Positions 1 to 5,860 of a stretch of DNA of 6,688 bases are shown piece after piece (the first letter of the stretch is position 1; the number at the start of each line of letters is the position of its first letter). The position numbers and the translations under genes are program-made. Source of the stretch: an uncultured Caulobacteraceae bacterium (lineage in GTDB: Bacteria; Pseudomonadota; Alphaproteobacteria; Caulobacterales; TH1-2); the NCBI GenBank assembly GCA_937967425.1, contig CALBST010000178.1, positions 1 through 6,688 on the forward strand, read 5' to 3'. The notes beneath the pieces were generated by a model. That model was not told where the DNA came from. It searched no databases and saw only the letters and a list, made by a program, of their open reading frames with translations.

Positions 1-108
1 TGGCCTGCTTTGCTTGACGATCTTGGAAACGCACTGATAAGGCTCCGCGCCGATCTGGAAGGCGCGAAACGCGCCAAAGCTCCCGCAAAATCAACCGAAA
101 GCGACTGA
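1..108 (+). CDS. rnpA: RNase P protein component, C-terminal end (partial)
   Basis: This reading frame is open from the left edge to a TGA at 106-108 and encodes the last 35 residues of a protein. It has a helical stretch (WPALLDDLGNALIRL) followed by a charged Ala/Lys-rich tail ending KSTESD. RnpA proteins end with such a helix, and rnpA usually lies just before yidC (rpmH-rnpA-[yidD]-yidC). RnpA is the basic protein subunit that helps the RNase P ribozyme bind and trim precursor tRNAs. The diagnostic RNR motif lies outside the window, so the call rests on position, composition and the terminal helix. The stop is 6 bases from the yidC start, which suggests cotranscription. No yidD lies between them, unlike many other bacteria. 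Confidence 0.6.
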   Translation, partial: WPALLDDLGNALIRLRADLEGAKRAKAPAKSTESD

Positions 109-114
109 ACAGAG

Positions 115-2010
115 ATGCAGACTCCAGGCGGCGGCATGGGTCCGAACGAGACCCGCAACGTGATCCTCGCGATCGTGATTTCGCTCGGGATCATGCTGGG
201 CTTCGAGTTCTTCTATAATGCGCCGAACCGCGAGCGGCTCGCGGAAGCGCAGCGCGCGCAAGCGCAACTTCAGGCGCAGCAAGAACCGTCAGCGTCAGCC
301 GACACGAGCGACGGCGCCGGCGCGCCTGCGACGTCGCCTTCCGGCATCGTGACGCGCGAGCAGGCGCTCGGCGCTTCTTCCGGCCGCATCGTTATCGACA
401 CCGGCGAAGTCGATGGCTCGATCTCGCTACAGGGCGCGCGTATCGACGATCTCAATCTGCGCGAATATCGCCGCACGCTCGATCCGGCGAGCCCCGAGGT
501 CACGCTGCTCTCGCCGATCAACACGCAGTTTGGGCATGACGCCTTCTTCGGCTGGGAATCGCGTTCGGGTGAGACGACCTCGACGCTTTCGGATTCGCGC
601 AGCCAGTGGACGGCGGCGGAAGGTTCGCAGCTGACGCCATCGACGCCGGTGACGCTCACCTTCAATGCCGGCAACGGCCAAACCATTGAGCGCACGATCT
701 CGGTCGATGAGCACTTCATGTTCACGATCACGGACGTCGTGCGCAACGGGACCGGCGCGCCGCTGGAAGTGCGGCCTTTCGGAACGGTGCGCCGTGAAGG
801 CATGCCGGAGGGCTTCCGCAACAACGCGATCGTGATGCAGGGTCTAATCGGCGCCTTTGGGCCGAACAACAGTTTGCAGCAGCGCCGCTTCCAGGACGCC
901 GACAAGCACGCGCGTGATCGCGTGCGCGGCCGCGTTGGAGAAGACGAACGCCTGGAAGAAGGCCAAGGCACGGGTGGCTGGCTCGGCATTACCGAGCACT
1001 ATTGGCTAGCGGCGATCATTCCCGATCAGAGCGAGCGCGTTTCAGTCTATTTCGACAGCCGCACCGAAGATGCGGTCAACGATTATCGCGCCGCCTATCG
1101 CGGCTCATGGCGCGAAGTCCCGGCCGGTGGCGAGATCACCTACACGCAGCGTTTCTTCGCCGGCGCCAAGCGCTATGAATTGCTGCGCGCCTACCAGGCT
1201 GGCGGGCCGGAAGCCGGCGGCGGCGCACCGATCCCGCGCTTCGATGATGCGATCGACTGGGGCAATTTCTGGTTCCTGACCCGCCCCTTCTTCGCGATGC
1301 TGCACTGGTTCGGCCAGATGTTCGCCGGCTGGGGCATCGTGTTCAATTTCGGCTTGGCGATCTTGGCGTCCACCGTCGTCATCAAGCTCTTCATGTTCCC
1401 GCTCGTCTACCAATCGTTCAAGTCGATGGCGAAGATGCGCGGCTTGCAGCCGAAGATGAAGGAAATCCAAGAACGCTATGCCGCTGACAAACAGCGTCAG
1501 CAGCAGGAAATCCTGAAGCTCTATCAGACCGAGAAGATCAATCCGGTGGCGGGTTGCGTGCCGATCCTGCTGCAGATCCCGGTGTTCTTCGCGCTCTATA
1601 AGACGCTAACCGTGACGATCGAAATGCGCCACGAGCCGTTCGTGGGCTGGGTGCGCGATCTCTCGGCGCAAGACCCGACGTCGCTGTTCAACTTGTTCGG
1701 CCTGCTGCCGTTTGACGTGCCTTCGTTCCTGATGATTGGCCTGTGGCCGATCCTCTATGGCGTATCGATGTGGGCGCTGCAGGCGCTCTCGCCGCCGCCG
1801 ACCGATCCGGTGCAGGCGCAGATCTTCCGCTTCCTGCCGATCCTGTTCACCGTGATGTTCGCCGCCTTCCCGGCTGGCCTCGTCATCTACTGGACCTGGT
1901 CGAACACGCTCTCGATCCTGCAGCAATACGTGATCATGCGCCGCCAAGGCGTTGAGACGCAGCTCGATAAGTTCTTGGCGAAGAGACTTAAGGCTACGGC
2001 GGCGGAGTAA
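115..2010 (+). CDS. yidC: Membrane protein insertase YidC
   Basis: YidC inserts and folds proteins in the inner membrane, alone or with SecYEG. The 631-residue length fits the Gram-negative form. Visible parts: an N-terminal membrane anchor at about residues 15-34; an Ala/Gln-rich linker at about 38-75; a large periplasmic beta-domain to about 365; then the conserved insertase core. The core has a membrane segment at about 405-430, a cytoplasmic helical hairpin at about 435-475 (SMAKMRGLQPKMKEIQERY), and further membrane segments at about 478-500, 536-558 and 571-607. Lys424 (VVIKLFMFPL) occupies the place of the hydrophilic-groove Arg366 of E. coli; Lys is, as I recall, usual in alphaproteobacteria. 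ATG 115 was chosen because it lies 6 bases after rnpA and gives an MQ... start; ATG 136 (MGPNETRN) is a possible alternative. Neither has a strong Shine-Dalgarno sequence. The TAA stop at 2008-2010 directly abuts the repeat of the following element. Confidence 0.97.
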   Translation: MQTPGGGMGPNETRNVILAIVISLGIMLGFEFFYNAPNRERLAEAQRAQAQLQAQQEPSASADTSDGAGAPATSPSGIVTREQALGASSGRIVIDTGEVDGSISLQGARIDDLNLREYRRTLDPASPEVTLLSPINTQFGHDAFFGWESRSGETTSTLSDSRSQWTAAEGSQLTPSTPVTLTFNAGNGQTIERTISVDEHFMFTITDVVRNGTGAPLEVRPFGTVRREGMPEGFRNNAIVMQGLIGAFGPNNSLQQRRFQDADKHARDRVRGRVGEDERLEEGQGTGGWLGITEHYWLAAIIPDQSERVSVYFDSRTEDAVNDYRAAYRGSWREVPAGGEITYTQRFFAGAKRYELLRAYQAGGPEAGGGAPIPRFDDAIDWGNFWFLTRPFFAMLHWFGQMFAGWGIVFNFGLAILASTVVIKLFMFPLVYQSFKSMAKMRGLQPKMKEIQERYAADKQRQQQEILKLYQTEKINPVAGCVPILLQIPVFFALYKTLTVTIEMRHEPFVGWVRDLSAQDPTSLFNLFGLLPFDVPSFLMIGLWPILYGVSMWALQALSPPPTDPVQAQIFRFLPILFTVMFAAFPAGLVIYWTWSNTLSILQQYVIMRRQGVETQLDKFLAKRLKATAAE

Positions 2011-2035
2011 TCGGGATTAGGGATTGGGGATTGGG
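2011..2035 (+). repeat. Left terminal inverted repeat of the element (three heptamers)
   Basis: TC followed by GGGATTA, GGGATTG, GGGATTG and GG. It starts at the first base after the yidC stop codon. It is the inverted partner of 2398-2429, with two differences at repeat positions 7 (T versus C) and 9 (A versus G). It holds four G-tracts of three or more separated by 3-4 bases (2013-2035), matching the canonical G-quadruplex pattern on the plus strand. Its last five bases are the start of the four-helix-bundle coding region. Confidence 0.9.
2019..2033 (+). promoter_or_regulatory. Repeat-encoded ribosome binding site and TTG start
   Basis: AGGGA at 2019-2023 resembles a Shine-Dalgarno sequence and lies 7 bases before TTG 2031-2033. 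The element repeat therefore appears to carry the translation start of its own gene. The preceding yidC stop is only 20 bases upstream, so coupling with yidC translation is also possible. The use of this site is inferred. Confidence 0.5.
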
Positions 2036-2393
2036 TGCATCCAGCTATCGCGACTTAGAGGTCTGGGCGAAGGCGATGGATGTTGCTCAAGCGGTGTACG
2101 CTGCAGCTGAACTGATGCCCAAGAAGGAAGAATATCGGCTCACGGCTCAGATGATCCGAGCAGCCGTCTCGATTCCCGCAAATATCGCCGAAGGACATGC
2201 TAGGGCAACGAGACGGGACTACGCTCATTTCGTCAGCATTGCGCGGGGTTCGACCGCAGAGCTTGAAACCCTCCTGCTTCTTGCGTCGCGAGCTAAGCAT
2301 CTCTCAGAGACCGTGACACAGCCGCTGCTAGAAGAGGCTGAACGCGTAGCTCGCATGCTCAACCGGTTACATGCGCGATTGAAAGATGGCTGA
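2031..2393 (+). CDS. Four-helix-bundle protein (23S rRNA intervening-sequence / Avd-like family)
   Basis: The 120-residue protein has the family signature throughout: [19 protein letters not shown] at residues 5-23, then [20 protein letters not shown] at about 37-56, then [20 protein letters not shown] at about 66-85, and a final helix [19 protein letters not shown]. The length is normal for the family and no residue block is missing, so the gene looks intact. Members form small helical-bundle oligomers. They are encoded in intervening sequences of 23S rRNA genes, and a related protein, Avd, assists reverse transcription in diversity-generating retroelements. The role of free-standing copies is unknown to me, and no reverse transcriptase is visible here. 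TTG 2031 is the preferred start because the conserved SYRDLEVW block begins right after it; the next in-frame ATG (2076) would remove that block. The stop overlaps the engB start (ATGGCTGA). Lower GC than the neighbours suggests acquisition. Confidence 0.93.
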   Translation: MGASSYRDLEVWAKAMDVAQAVYAAAELMPKKEEYRLTAQMIRAAVSIPANIAEGHARATRRDYAHFVSIARGSTAELETLLLLASRAKHLSETVTQPLLEEAERVARMLNRLHARLKDG

Positions 2394-3039
2394 GCCCCCC
2401 AATCCCCAATCCCCAATCCCCAGTCCCGAATGGATCGAAGCGGGCCGCCTGCTCTTCGCGGGGCCGATCGAATTCGAGCGCGGCGTGCCGAGCATGGAGT
2501 TTTTGCCGGAGGCGGGCGTGCCGGAGATCGCGTTCGCGGGCCGCTCGAACGTCGGCAAGTCTTCACTGATCAACGCGCTCACCGGCCGCAACAAACTCGC
2601 GCGCGCCTCGACTGAGCCGGGCCGCACGCGCGAGCTCAACTTTTTCCGCGTTGGCGATGTGCTGCGGCTCGTCGACATGCCGGGCTATGGCTACGCCAAG
2701 GCGCCGAAGAATGAGATCGGTCGCTGGACGGCGCTGATCCGCGATTATCTGCGCGGGCGCACGCCGCTGAAACGCGTCATCCTGCTGATCGACGGCCGGC
2801 ACGGGCTCAAGCCGGATGACAAGGCTGTCATGGACGCGCTCGATAAGGCGGCGGTGACGTATCAGCTGGTTCTGACGAAGGCCGACAAGGTGAAGCCGAC
2901 TGAAATCGCAGCGTTGGCCAAAGCCACCAGCGCGGCGATCGCCAAGCGTCCGGCGGCGCATCCTGAAATTATCGCCACGTCGAGTGAAACCGGCTTGGGG
3001 ATTGAGCTTCTGAGGGCTGAAATCGCGGCCTTGGCCTGA
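2386..3039 (+). CDS. engB: Ribosome biogenesis GTP-binding protein EngB (YihA/YsxC)
   Basis: This 217-residue TRAFAC GTPase acts in late assembly of the 50S ribosomal subunit. All nucleotide-binding motifs are present: G1 GRSNVGKS at 52-59, G2 in PGRTRELNF with Thr81, G3 DMPGYG at 97-102, G4 TKAD at 164-167 and G5 SSE at 199-201. The in-frame starts are ATG 2386, GTG 2485 and ATG 2494, with an in-frame TGA at 2380-2382 just upstream. ATG 2386 is preferred because it keeps [10 protein letters not shown] (residues 18-27), which is typical of alphaproteobacterial EngB. Residues 1-4 then come from the end of the four-helix-bundle gene region, and about residues 5-15 ([11 protein letters not shown]) from the element's right repeat. 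The N-terminus is therefore element-derived. The 8-base overlap with the preceding stop suggests translational coupling. The later starts would give a shorter protein closer to E. coli YihA and cannot be excluded. Confidence 0.95.
   Translation: MAEPPNPQSPIPSPEWIEAGRLLFAGPIEFERGVPSMEFLPEAGVPEIAFAGRSNVGKSSLINALTGRNKLARASTEPGRTRELNFFRVGDVLRLVDMPGYGYAKAPKNEIGRWTALIRDYLRGRTPLKRVILLIDGRHGLKPDDKAVMDALDKAAVTYQLVLTKADKVKPTEIAALAKATSAAIAKRPAAHPEIIATSSETGLGIELLRAEIAALA
2398..2429 (-). repeat. Right terminal inverted repeat of the element (four heptamers)
   Basis: Read on the minus strand it is TC, GGGACTG, three GGGATTG units and GG: one more heptamer than the left repeat. With the extra cytosines at 2395-2397 there are five C-tracts of three or more spaced by 3 bases (2395-2427), a G-quadruplex pattern on the minus strand. 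On the plus strand it is read through in the engB frame. Confidence 0.9.
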
Positions 3040-3054
3040 GAGGCGATACCGCTT

Positions 3055-3059
3055 AGGAA
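3055..3059 (+). promoter_or_regulatory. Ribosome binding site for argB
   Basis: AGGAA lies 6 bases before GTG 3066 and supports that non-ATG start. It is the clearest Shine-Dalgarno sequence in the window. Confidence 0.6.
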
Positions 3060-3065
3060 CCGCGG

Positions 3066-3995
3066 GTGAGCAAGCTTTCGAAAGAACATCTGGCGGCGCT
3101 GGAAGTGGGTCTGGCCAAAGCCAAGACACTCGCCGAAGCCCTGCCCTTCATCCAAATCTACGACCGCGAAACGGTTGTGGTGAAATATGGCGGCCACGCC
3201 ATGGGCGACACCGAAACCGCCCGCAAATTCGCCGCAGACGTCGTCCTTTTGAAACTCGTGGGCTTGCATCCTGTCGTCGTTCACGGCGGCGGGCCGCAGA
3301 TCAGCCGCATGCTCGACCGGGCAGGCGTGAAATCGCAATTCGTGGATGGGCTGCGCGTGACCGACGCCGAGACCATGGAAGTCGCGGAGATGGTGCTCTC
3401 GGGCAGCGTCAACAAAGAACTCGCGCACTTGATCACCGCCGCTGGACGTGAAGCGGATGTACGCGGCGTCGGCCTGTCCGGCAAAGATGCGCGCATCATC
3501 ACGTGCGAGAAGGCTGTGCGCACGCGCAAAGATCCCGACAGCATGATCGAGCAAGTTGTCGATCTTGGCTTTGTCGGCGAGCCGGTAGATGTCGATCCGA
3601 CCTTGATCCAGGCCCTGATCAATGCGCCGGAGGATTACATCCCGGTGGTCGCGCCGATCGGCGTCGCCGAAGATGGCCGCACTTACAACATCAACGCCGA
3701 TACCGCCGCCGGCGCGATCGCGAAGGCGCTCTCGGCGAAACGCTTCCTGTTGCTCTCGGATATTCCAGGCGTCCTCGATAAGGACGGCAATCTCATCCGC
3801 GAAATGTCGGTCGCAGACGCGCGCAAACTGATTGACGAGGGCACAGCCACCGGCGGCATGATCCCGAAGCTCGAAACCTGCATCGCCGCACTCGACCAAG
3901 GCGTCGAAGCGGCAGTCATCCTCGACGGGCGCACCCCGCACGTCCTGCTCATGGAATTGTTCACCGAACATGGCGCTGGCACGCTTATTCACTAG
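3066..3995 (+). CDS. argB: Acetylglutamate kinase ArgB
   Basis: ArgB phosphorylates N-acetylglutamate with ATP, the second step of the acetylated arginine pathway in the cytoplasm. The 309-residue protein shows the amino-acid kinase fold: KYGGHAM with Lys40, HGGGP at 73-77 in the substrate loop, NINADTAAG at 208-216, [10 protein letters not shown] at 228-237 and GGMIPK at 263-268 near the nucleotide site. It ends in the usual [12 protein letters not shown]. About 30 residues precede the first kinase strand. Such an N-terminal helix is found in the hexameric, arginine-inhibited enzymes (Pseudomonas, Thermotoga) and is absent from the E. coli type, so feedback inhibition by arginine is likely. 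GTG 3066 is supported by AGGAA and by inclusion of this helix. The gene lies 26 bases after engB, and its last 26 bases overlap the next gene. Confidence 0.97.
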   Translation: MSKLSKEHLAALEVGLAKAKTLAEALPFIQIYDRETVVVKYGGHAMGDTETARKFAADVVLLKLVGLHPVVVHGGGPQISRMLDRAGVKSQFVDGLRVTDAETMEVAEMVLSGSVNKELAHLITAAGREADVRGVGLSGKDARIITCEKAVRTRKDPDSMIEQVVDLGFVGEPVDVDPTLIQALINAPEDYIPVVAPIGVAEDGRTYNINADTAAGAIAKALSAKRFLLLSDIPGVLDKDGNLIREMSVADARKLIDEGTATGGMIPKLETCIAALDQGVEAAVILDGRTPHVLLMELFTEHGAGTLIH

Positions 3996-5142
3996 GAGCG
4001 GCGCATTCGCCGCTTTGGCGGCGGTTGCATCGCTCGGCGCGCTCGCATTCGCGGGTACCGCGCTCGCGCAGCAACAGCGCGCGCCAAACGGCTGGCAGAT
4101 CTGCAACGAGACAACATATGTGCTCGAAGCCGCGACGGCGCGGCCCGATGGCCGCTCGATCCAAGTGCAGGGCTGGACGCGACTCCGCCCCGGCGAATGC
4201 CGCGTGGCGGTAGCCGCGCCGTTGGCGCGCGGCACCCACTATTTGTACGCGCGCACCTCCTCCGCCCATCGCGGCGGCCGCCAACAATGGACCGGCGACG
4301 CGCGGCTGTGCGTTGACCCCACACGTCAGTTTCAGATCGAAAACCCGCCGCGTTGCACCGATACTTACGAAGAGCGCCGCTTCCGGCGCGTGCAGATCAA
4401 CAAGCGCGACACCTGGCGGACCTCGTTCTCCGAAGCGAGCCAGTACACGCAGGCGCGCGCTCGCCAAATGGGGCTTCAGCGTCTGCTCGAAGACGCGGGC
4501 TACGATGTGCGCGAGGGACGCCGCGGCGTCGACCCTCGCCGCATCGCGCAATCGATCGCCGAATTCAGAGCCAGCGCGCGGCTCTCACCGAACGCGACGC
4601 AAGACCAGCTGATCGATGCGCTCGAAACGGCGGCGCGCCGCCGCGCCGGGCAAGTCGGCCTCACGCTCTGCAACCGCACCCGCGGGCGGCTGTGGACAGC
4701 GATCGCGCGCCGGCGTGGCGAAGGCTGGGAGAGCCGCGGCTGGTGGGCTTTGGCGCCGGGTGGTTGTGTACGCACGATCGATGAAGTGCTGATCCAAGAG
4801 GTCTACTACGTCCACGCTTCACTCGATTCACCCAATGGACCGCGTTATCTCGCGGCCGGCGGCGAGGCCTTCTGCACCAGCCCCGCCCGCTTCGCGATCC
4901 TCGGCCGCGATCGATGCGAGAGCCGCTACTATCAGACCACGCTGTTCACCCCGATCGGCGCGCGCGCTCGCGATGGCTTGGTTGTCGATTTCGAAGAGCG
5001 CGATTTCCTTGAGCCTGGCGTCATGCCGCGCCAATTGACGCCGGCTGCGGGTGATGAGGCCGTCAGACCGGCCGCCAGCACAGCGCGGCGCGGTCTCGAT
5101 CCGCCAAGCGCGCCGACACAGGATCGTGGCAGCGGCGACTGA
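3970..5142 (+). CDS. Exported protein with two DUF1036 domains
   Basis: The 390-residue protein has a signal peptide: RLFTRS, a hydrophobic Ala/Leu stretch to about residue 30, and a probable cleavage after ALA near residue 33. Two copies of a DUF1036-like domain follow, at about 41-142 ([10 protein letters not shown]...[11 protein letters not shown]...LYARTSS) and 229-325 ([10 protein letters not shown]...[11 protein letters not shown]...YYVHAS). Each has four cysteines in matching places (45, 77, 114, 129 and 234, 266, 302, 316), suggesting conserved disulfides in the periplasm. The middle, about 166-222 ([14 protein letters not shown]...[10 protein letters not shown]...LIDALE), resembles a degenerate peptidoglycan-binding-domain-1 helical unit. 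A Pro/Ala-rich tail ends the protein. No enzymatic motif is seen and the function is unknown; a cell-envelope role is inferred. ATG 3970 gives a proper signal peptide and lies inside the end of argB, so translation is probably coupled. Confidence 0.85.
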   Translation: MALARLFTRSGAFAALAAVASLGALAFAGTALAQQQRAPNGWQICNETTYVLEAATARPDGRSIQVQGWTRLRPGECRVAVAAPLARGTHYLYARTSSAHRGGRQQWTGDARLCVDPTRQFQIENPPRCTDTYEERRFRRVQINKRDTWRTSFSEASQYTQARARQMGLQRLLEDAGYDVREGRRGVDPRRIAQSIAEFRASARLSPNATQDQLIDALETAARRRAGQVGLTLCNRTRGRLWTAIARRRGEGWESRGWWALAPGGCVRTIDEVLIQEVYYVHASLDSPNGPRYLAAGGEAFCTSPARFAILGRDRCESRYYQTTLFTPIGARARDGLVVDFEERDFLEPGVMPRQLTPAAGDEAVRPAASTARRGLDPPSAPTQDRGSGD

Positions 5143-5777
5143 TGTCCTTTGCCGGCATCAAGACCTGGGTGTTCGATCTCGACAACACGCTCTATCCCGC
5201 TCGCGCGCTCTACGATGAGATTGGCGAACGGATGACGCGCTACATTGAGCGGGCGACAGGGCTCGACACTGAGGGCGCGCTGGAAATCCGCGAGCGCTAC
5301 TTCCATCAATATGGCGCAACCGTCGTGGGTCTCGTTCGCCACCACGGCATTGATGCACGCGACTTTTTGGCCAACGTCCATCAAGCCGACCACTCGGTGC
5401 TGGAGCCAGATGCTGAGCTGCGCGCGCTTATCGCAGCGCTGCCAGGCCAGCGGATCATTTTCACCAATGGCGGCGGCGGCCACGCGCAGCGCGTGCTCGA
5501 AAGCCTCAATCTCAGCGATCTCTTCGATTTGGTTTTCGATATTGAGGACGCACAGCTCAGACCGAAGCCGCAGCGGGCGTGCTACGAGGCGCTTCTTGAG
5601 CGCTTCGACCTTGACGCTTCCGAGGCGATCCTGGTTGAGGACACACTCCGCAATCTCGAACCGGCGCATGAGCTGGGCTTCACCACCGCGCTCGTCGGCG
5701 CGGTCCATCCGGCGCCGCTGCCAGCTTACGTCGACCACCACGCTGCAGACGTGAAGGCGTTGCTACGGCGGCGATGA
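5142..5777 (+). CDS. HAD-superfamily hydrolase, pyrimidine 5'-nucleotidase type
   Basis: The 211-residue protein has the four HAD motifs. Motif I is FDLDNT, with nucleophile Asp12 and acid/base Asp14. Motif II is FTNG, with Thr108. Motif III has Lys142 in RPKP. Motif IV is VEDTLRNL, with Glu166 and Asp167. The region between motifs I and II is the helical cap (about residues 20-95). The DLDNTLYP start and the VED..RNL motif are those of the pyrimidine 5'-nucleotidase subfamily (yeast SDT1/PHM8-like), which removes phosphate from UMP/CMP-type nucleotides, probably as nucleotide salvage or housekeeping. The exact substrate is inferred from the subfamily. The start overlaps the preceding stop as TGATG, a coupled arrangement. 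Genes of this type commonly lie before dapD in related alphaproteobacteria, as far as I recall. Confidence 0.9.
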   Translation: MSFAGIKTWVFDLDNTLYPARALYDEIGERMTRYIERATGLDTEGALEIRERYFHQYGATVVGLVRHHGIDARDFLANVHQADHSVLEPDAELRALIAALPGQRIIFTNGGGGHAQRVLESLNLSDLFDLVFDIEDAQLRPKPQRACYEALLERFDLDASEAILVEDTLRNLEPAHELGFTTALVGAVHPAPLPAYVDHHAADVKALLRRR

Positions 5778-5789
5778 TTTAGCGCCTGC

Positions 5790-5819
5790 GCCGGAGCCAG
5801 AGCGCCCATCGGTTCCGGC
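5790..5819 (+). other. Hairpin between the HAD gene and dapD
   Basis: Positions 5790-5798 (GCCGGAGCC) can pair with 5811-5819 (GGTTCCGGC) as a 9-bp stem with one G-U pair and a 12-base loop. No T-run follows, so a standard Rho-independent terminator is not supported. It could stabilise the upstream mRNA end or lie in the dapD leader. It is the main structure seen in the 83-base gap, the longest intergenic space in the window. Confidence 0.35.
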
Positions 5820-5860
5820 AACGCTTGGCTTTCGCCGCCGAAACGCGCTAGCTCATCGCC

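Larger units (their letters stand above)
2011..2429 (+). mobile_element. Putative 419-bp element: four-helix-bundle gene between heptamer inverted repeats
   Basis: The segment is framed by inverted repeats at 2011-2035 and 2398-2429. Aligned from their outer ends (TCGGGA...TCCCGA), 23 of 25 positions match. Both consist of tandem GGGATTG heptamers, three on the left and four on the right. Between them lies one intact gene of the 23S rRNA intervening-sequence protein family. It is inserted between yidC and engB, genes that are normally direct neighbours. A rough hand count gives about 56% GC inside against about 65% around it, and a rare TTA codon occurs at 2055, both consistent with a foreign origin. 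There is no transposase, recombinase or obvious target-site duplication (flanks GGAGTAA / ATGGATC). That it moves is inferred from its bounded structure and position. From memory only, similar GGGATT-type repeats flank genes of this family in other proteobacteria. Confidence 0.72.

Noticed and set aside
270..989. Minus-strand open frame of 239 codons inside yidC.
   Set aside because: It is Ser/Arg/Pro-rich with no family signature and lies opposite the clear YidC periplasmic domain.
1381..1386. Lys424 instead of the Arg of E. coli YidC as a possibly defective insertase.
   Set aside because: A positive charge is kept, and as I recall Lys is common at this site in alphaproteobacteria; the rest of the core is intact.
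2011..2429. GGGATTG repeats as a CRISPR array or telomere-like sequence.
   Set aside because: The units are 7 bases with no spacers and are arranged as inverted ends around a gene, so neither interpretation fits.
2004..2436. Target-site duplication flanking the element.
   Set aside because: Flanks GGAGTAA and ATGGATC share no convincing direct repeat; a single shared A is not evidence.
2430..2615. ATG at 2430 just after the right repeat, considered as the native engB start.
   Set aside because: It is out of frame with engB and gives an Arg-rich sequence overlapping the GTPase G1 region; no product is plausible.
2862..4235. Minus-strand open frame of 457 codons opposite engB, argB and the DUF1036 gene start.
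   Set aside because: It spans three well-supported plus-strand genes, has no recognisable domain, and is the kind of long antisense frame high-GC codon usage produces.
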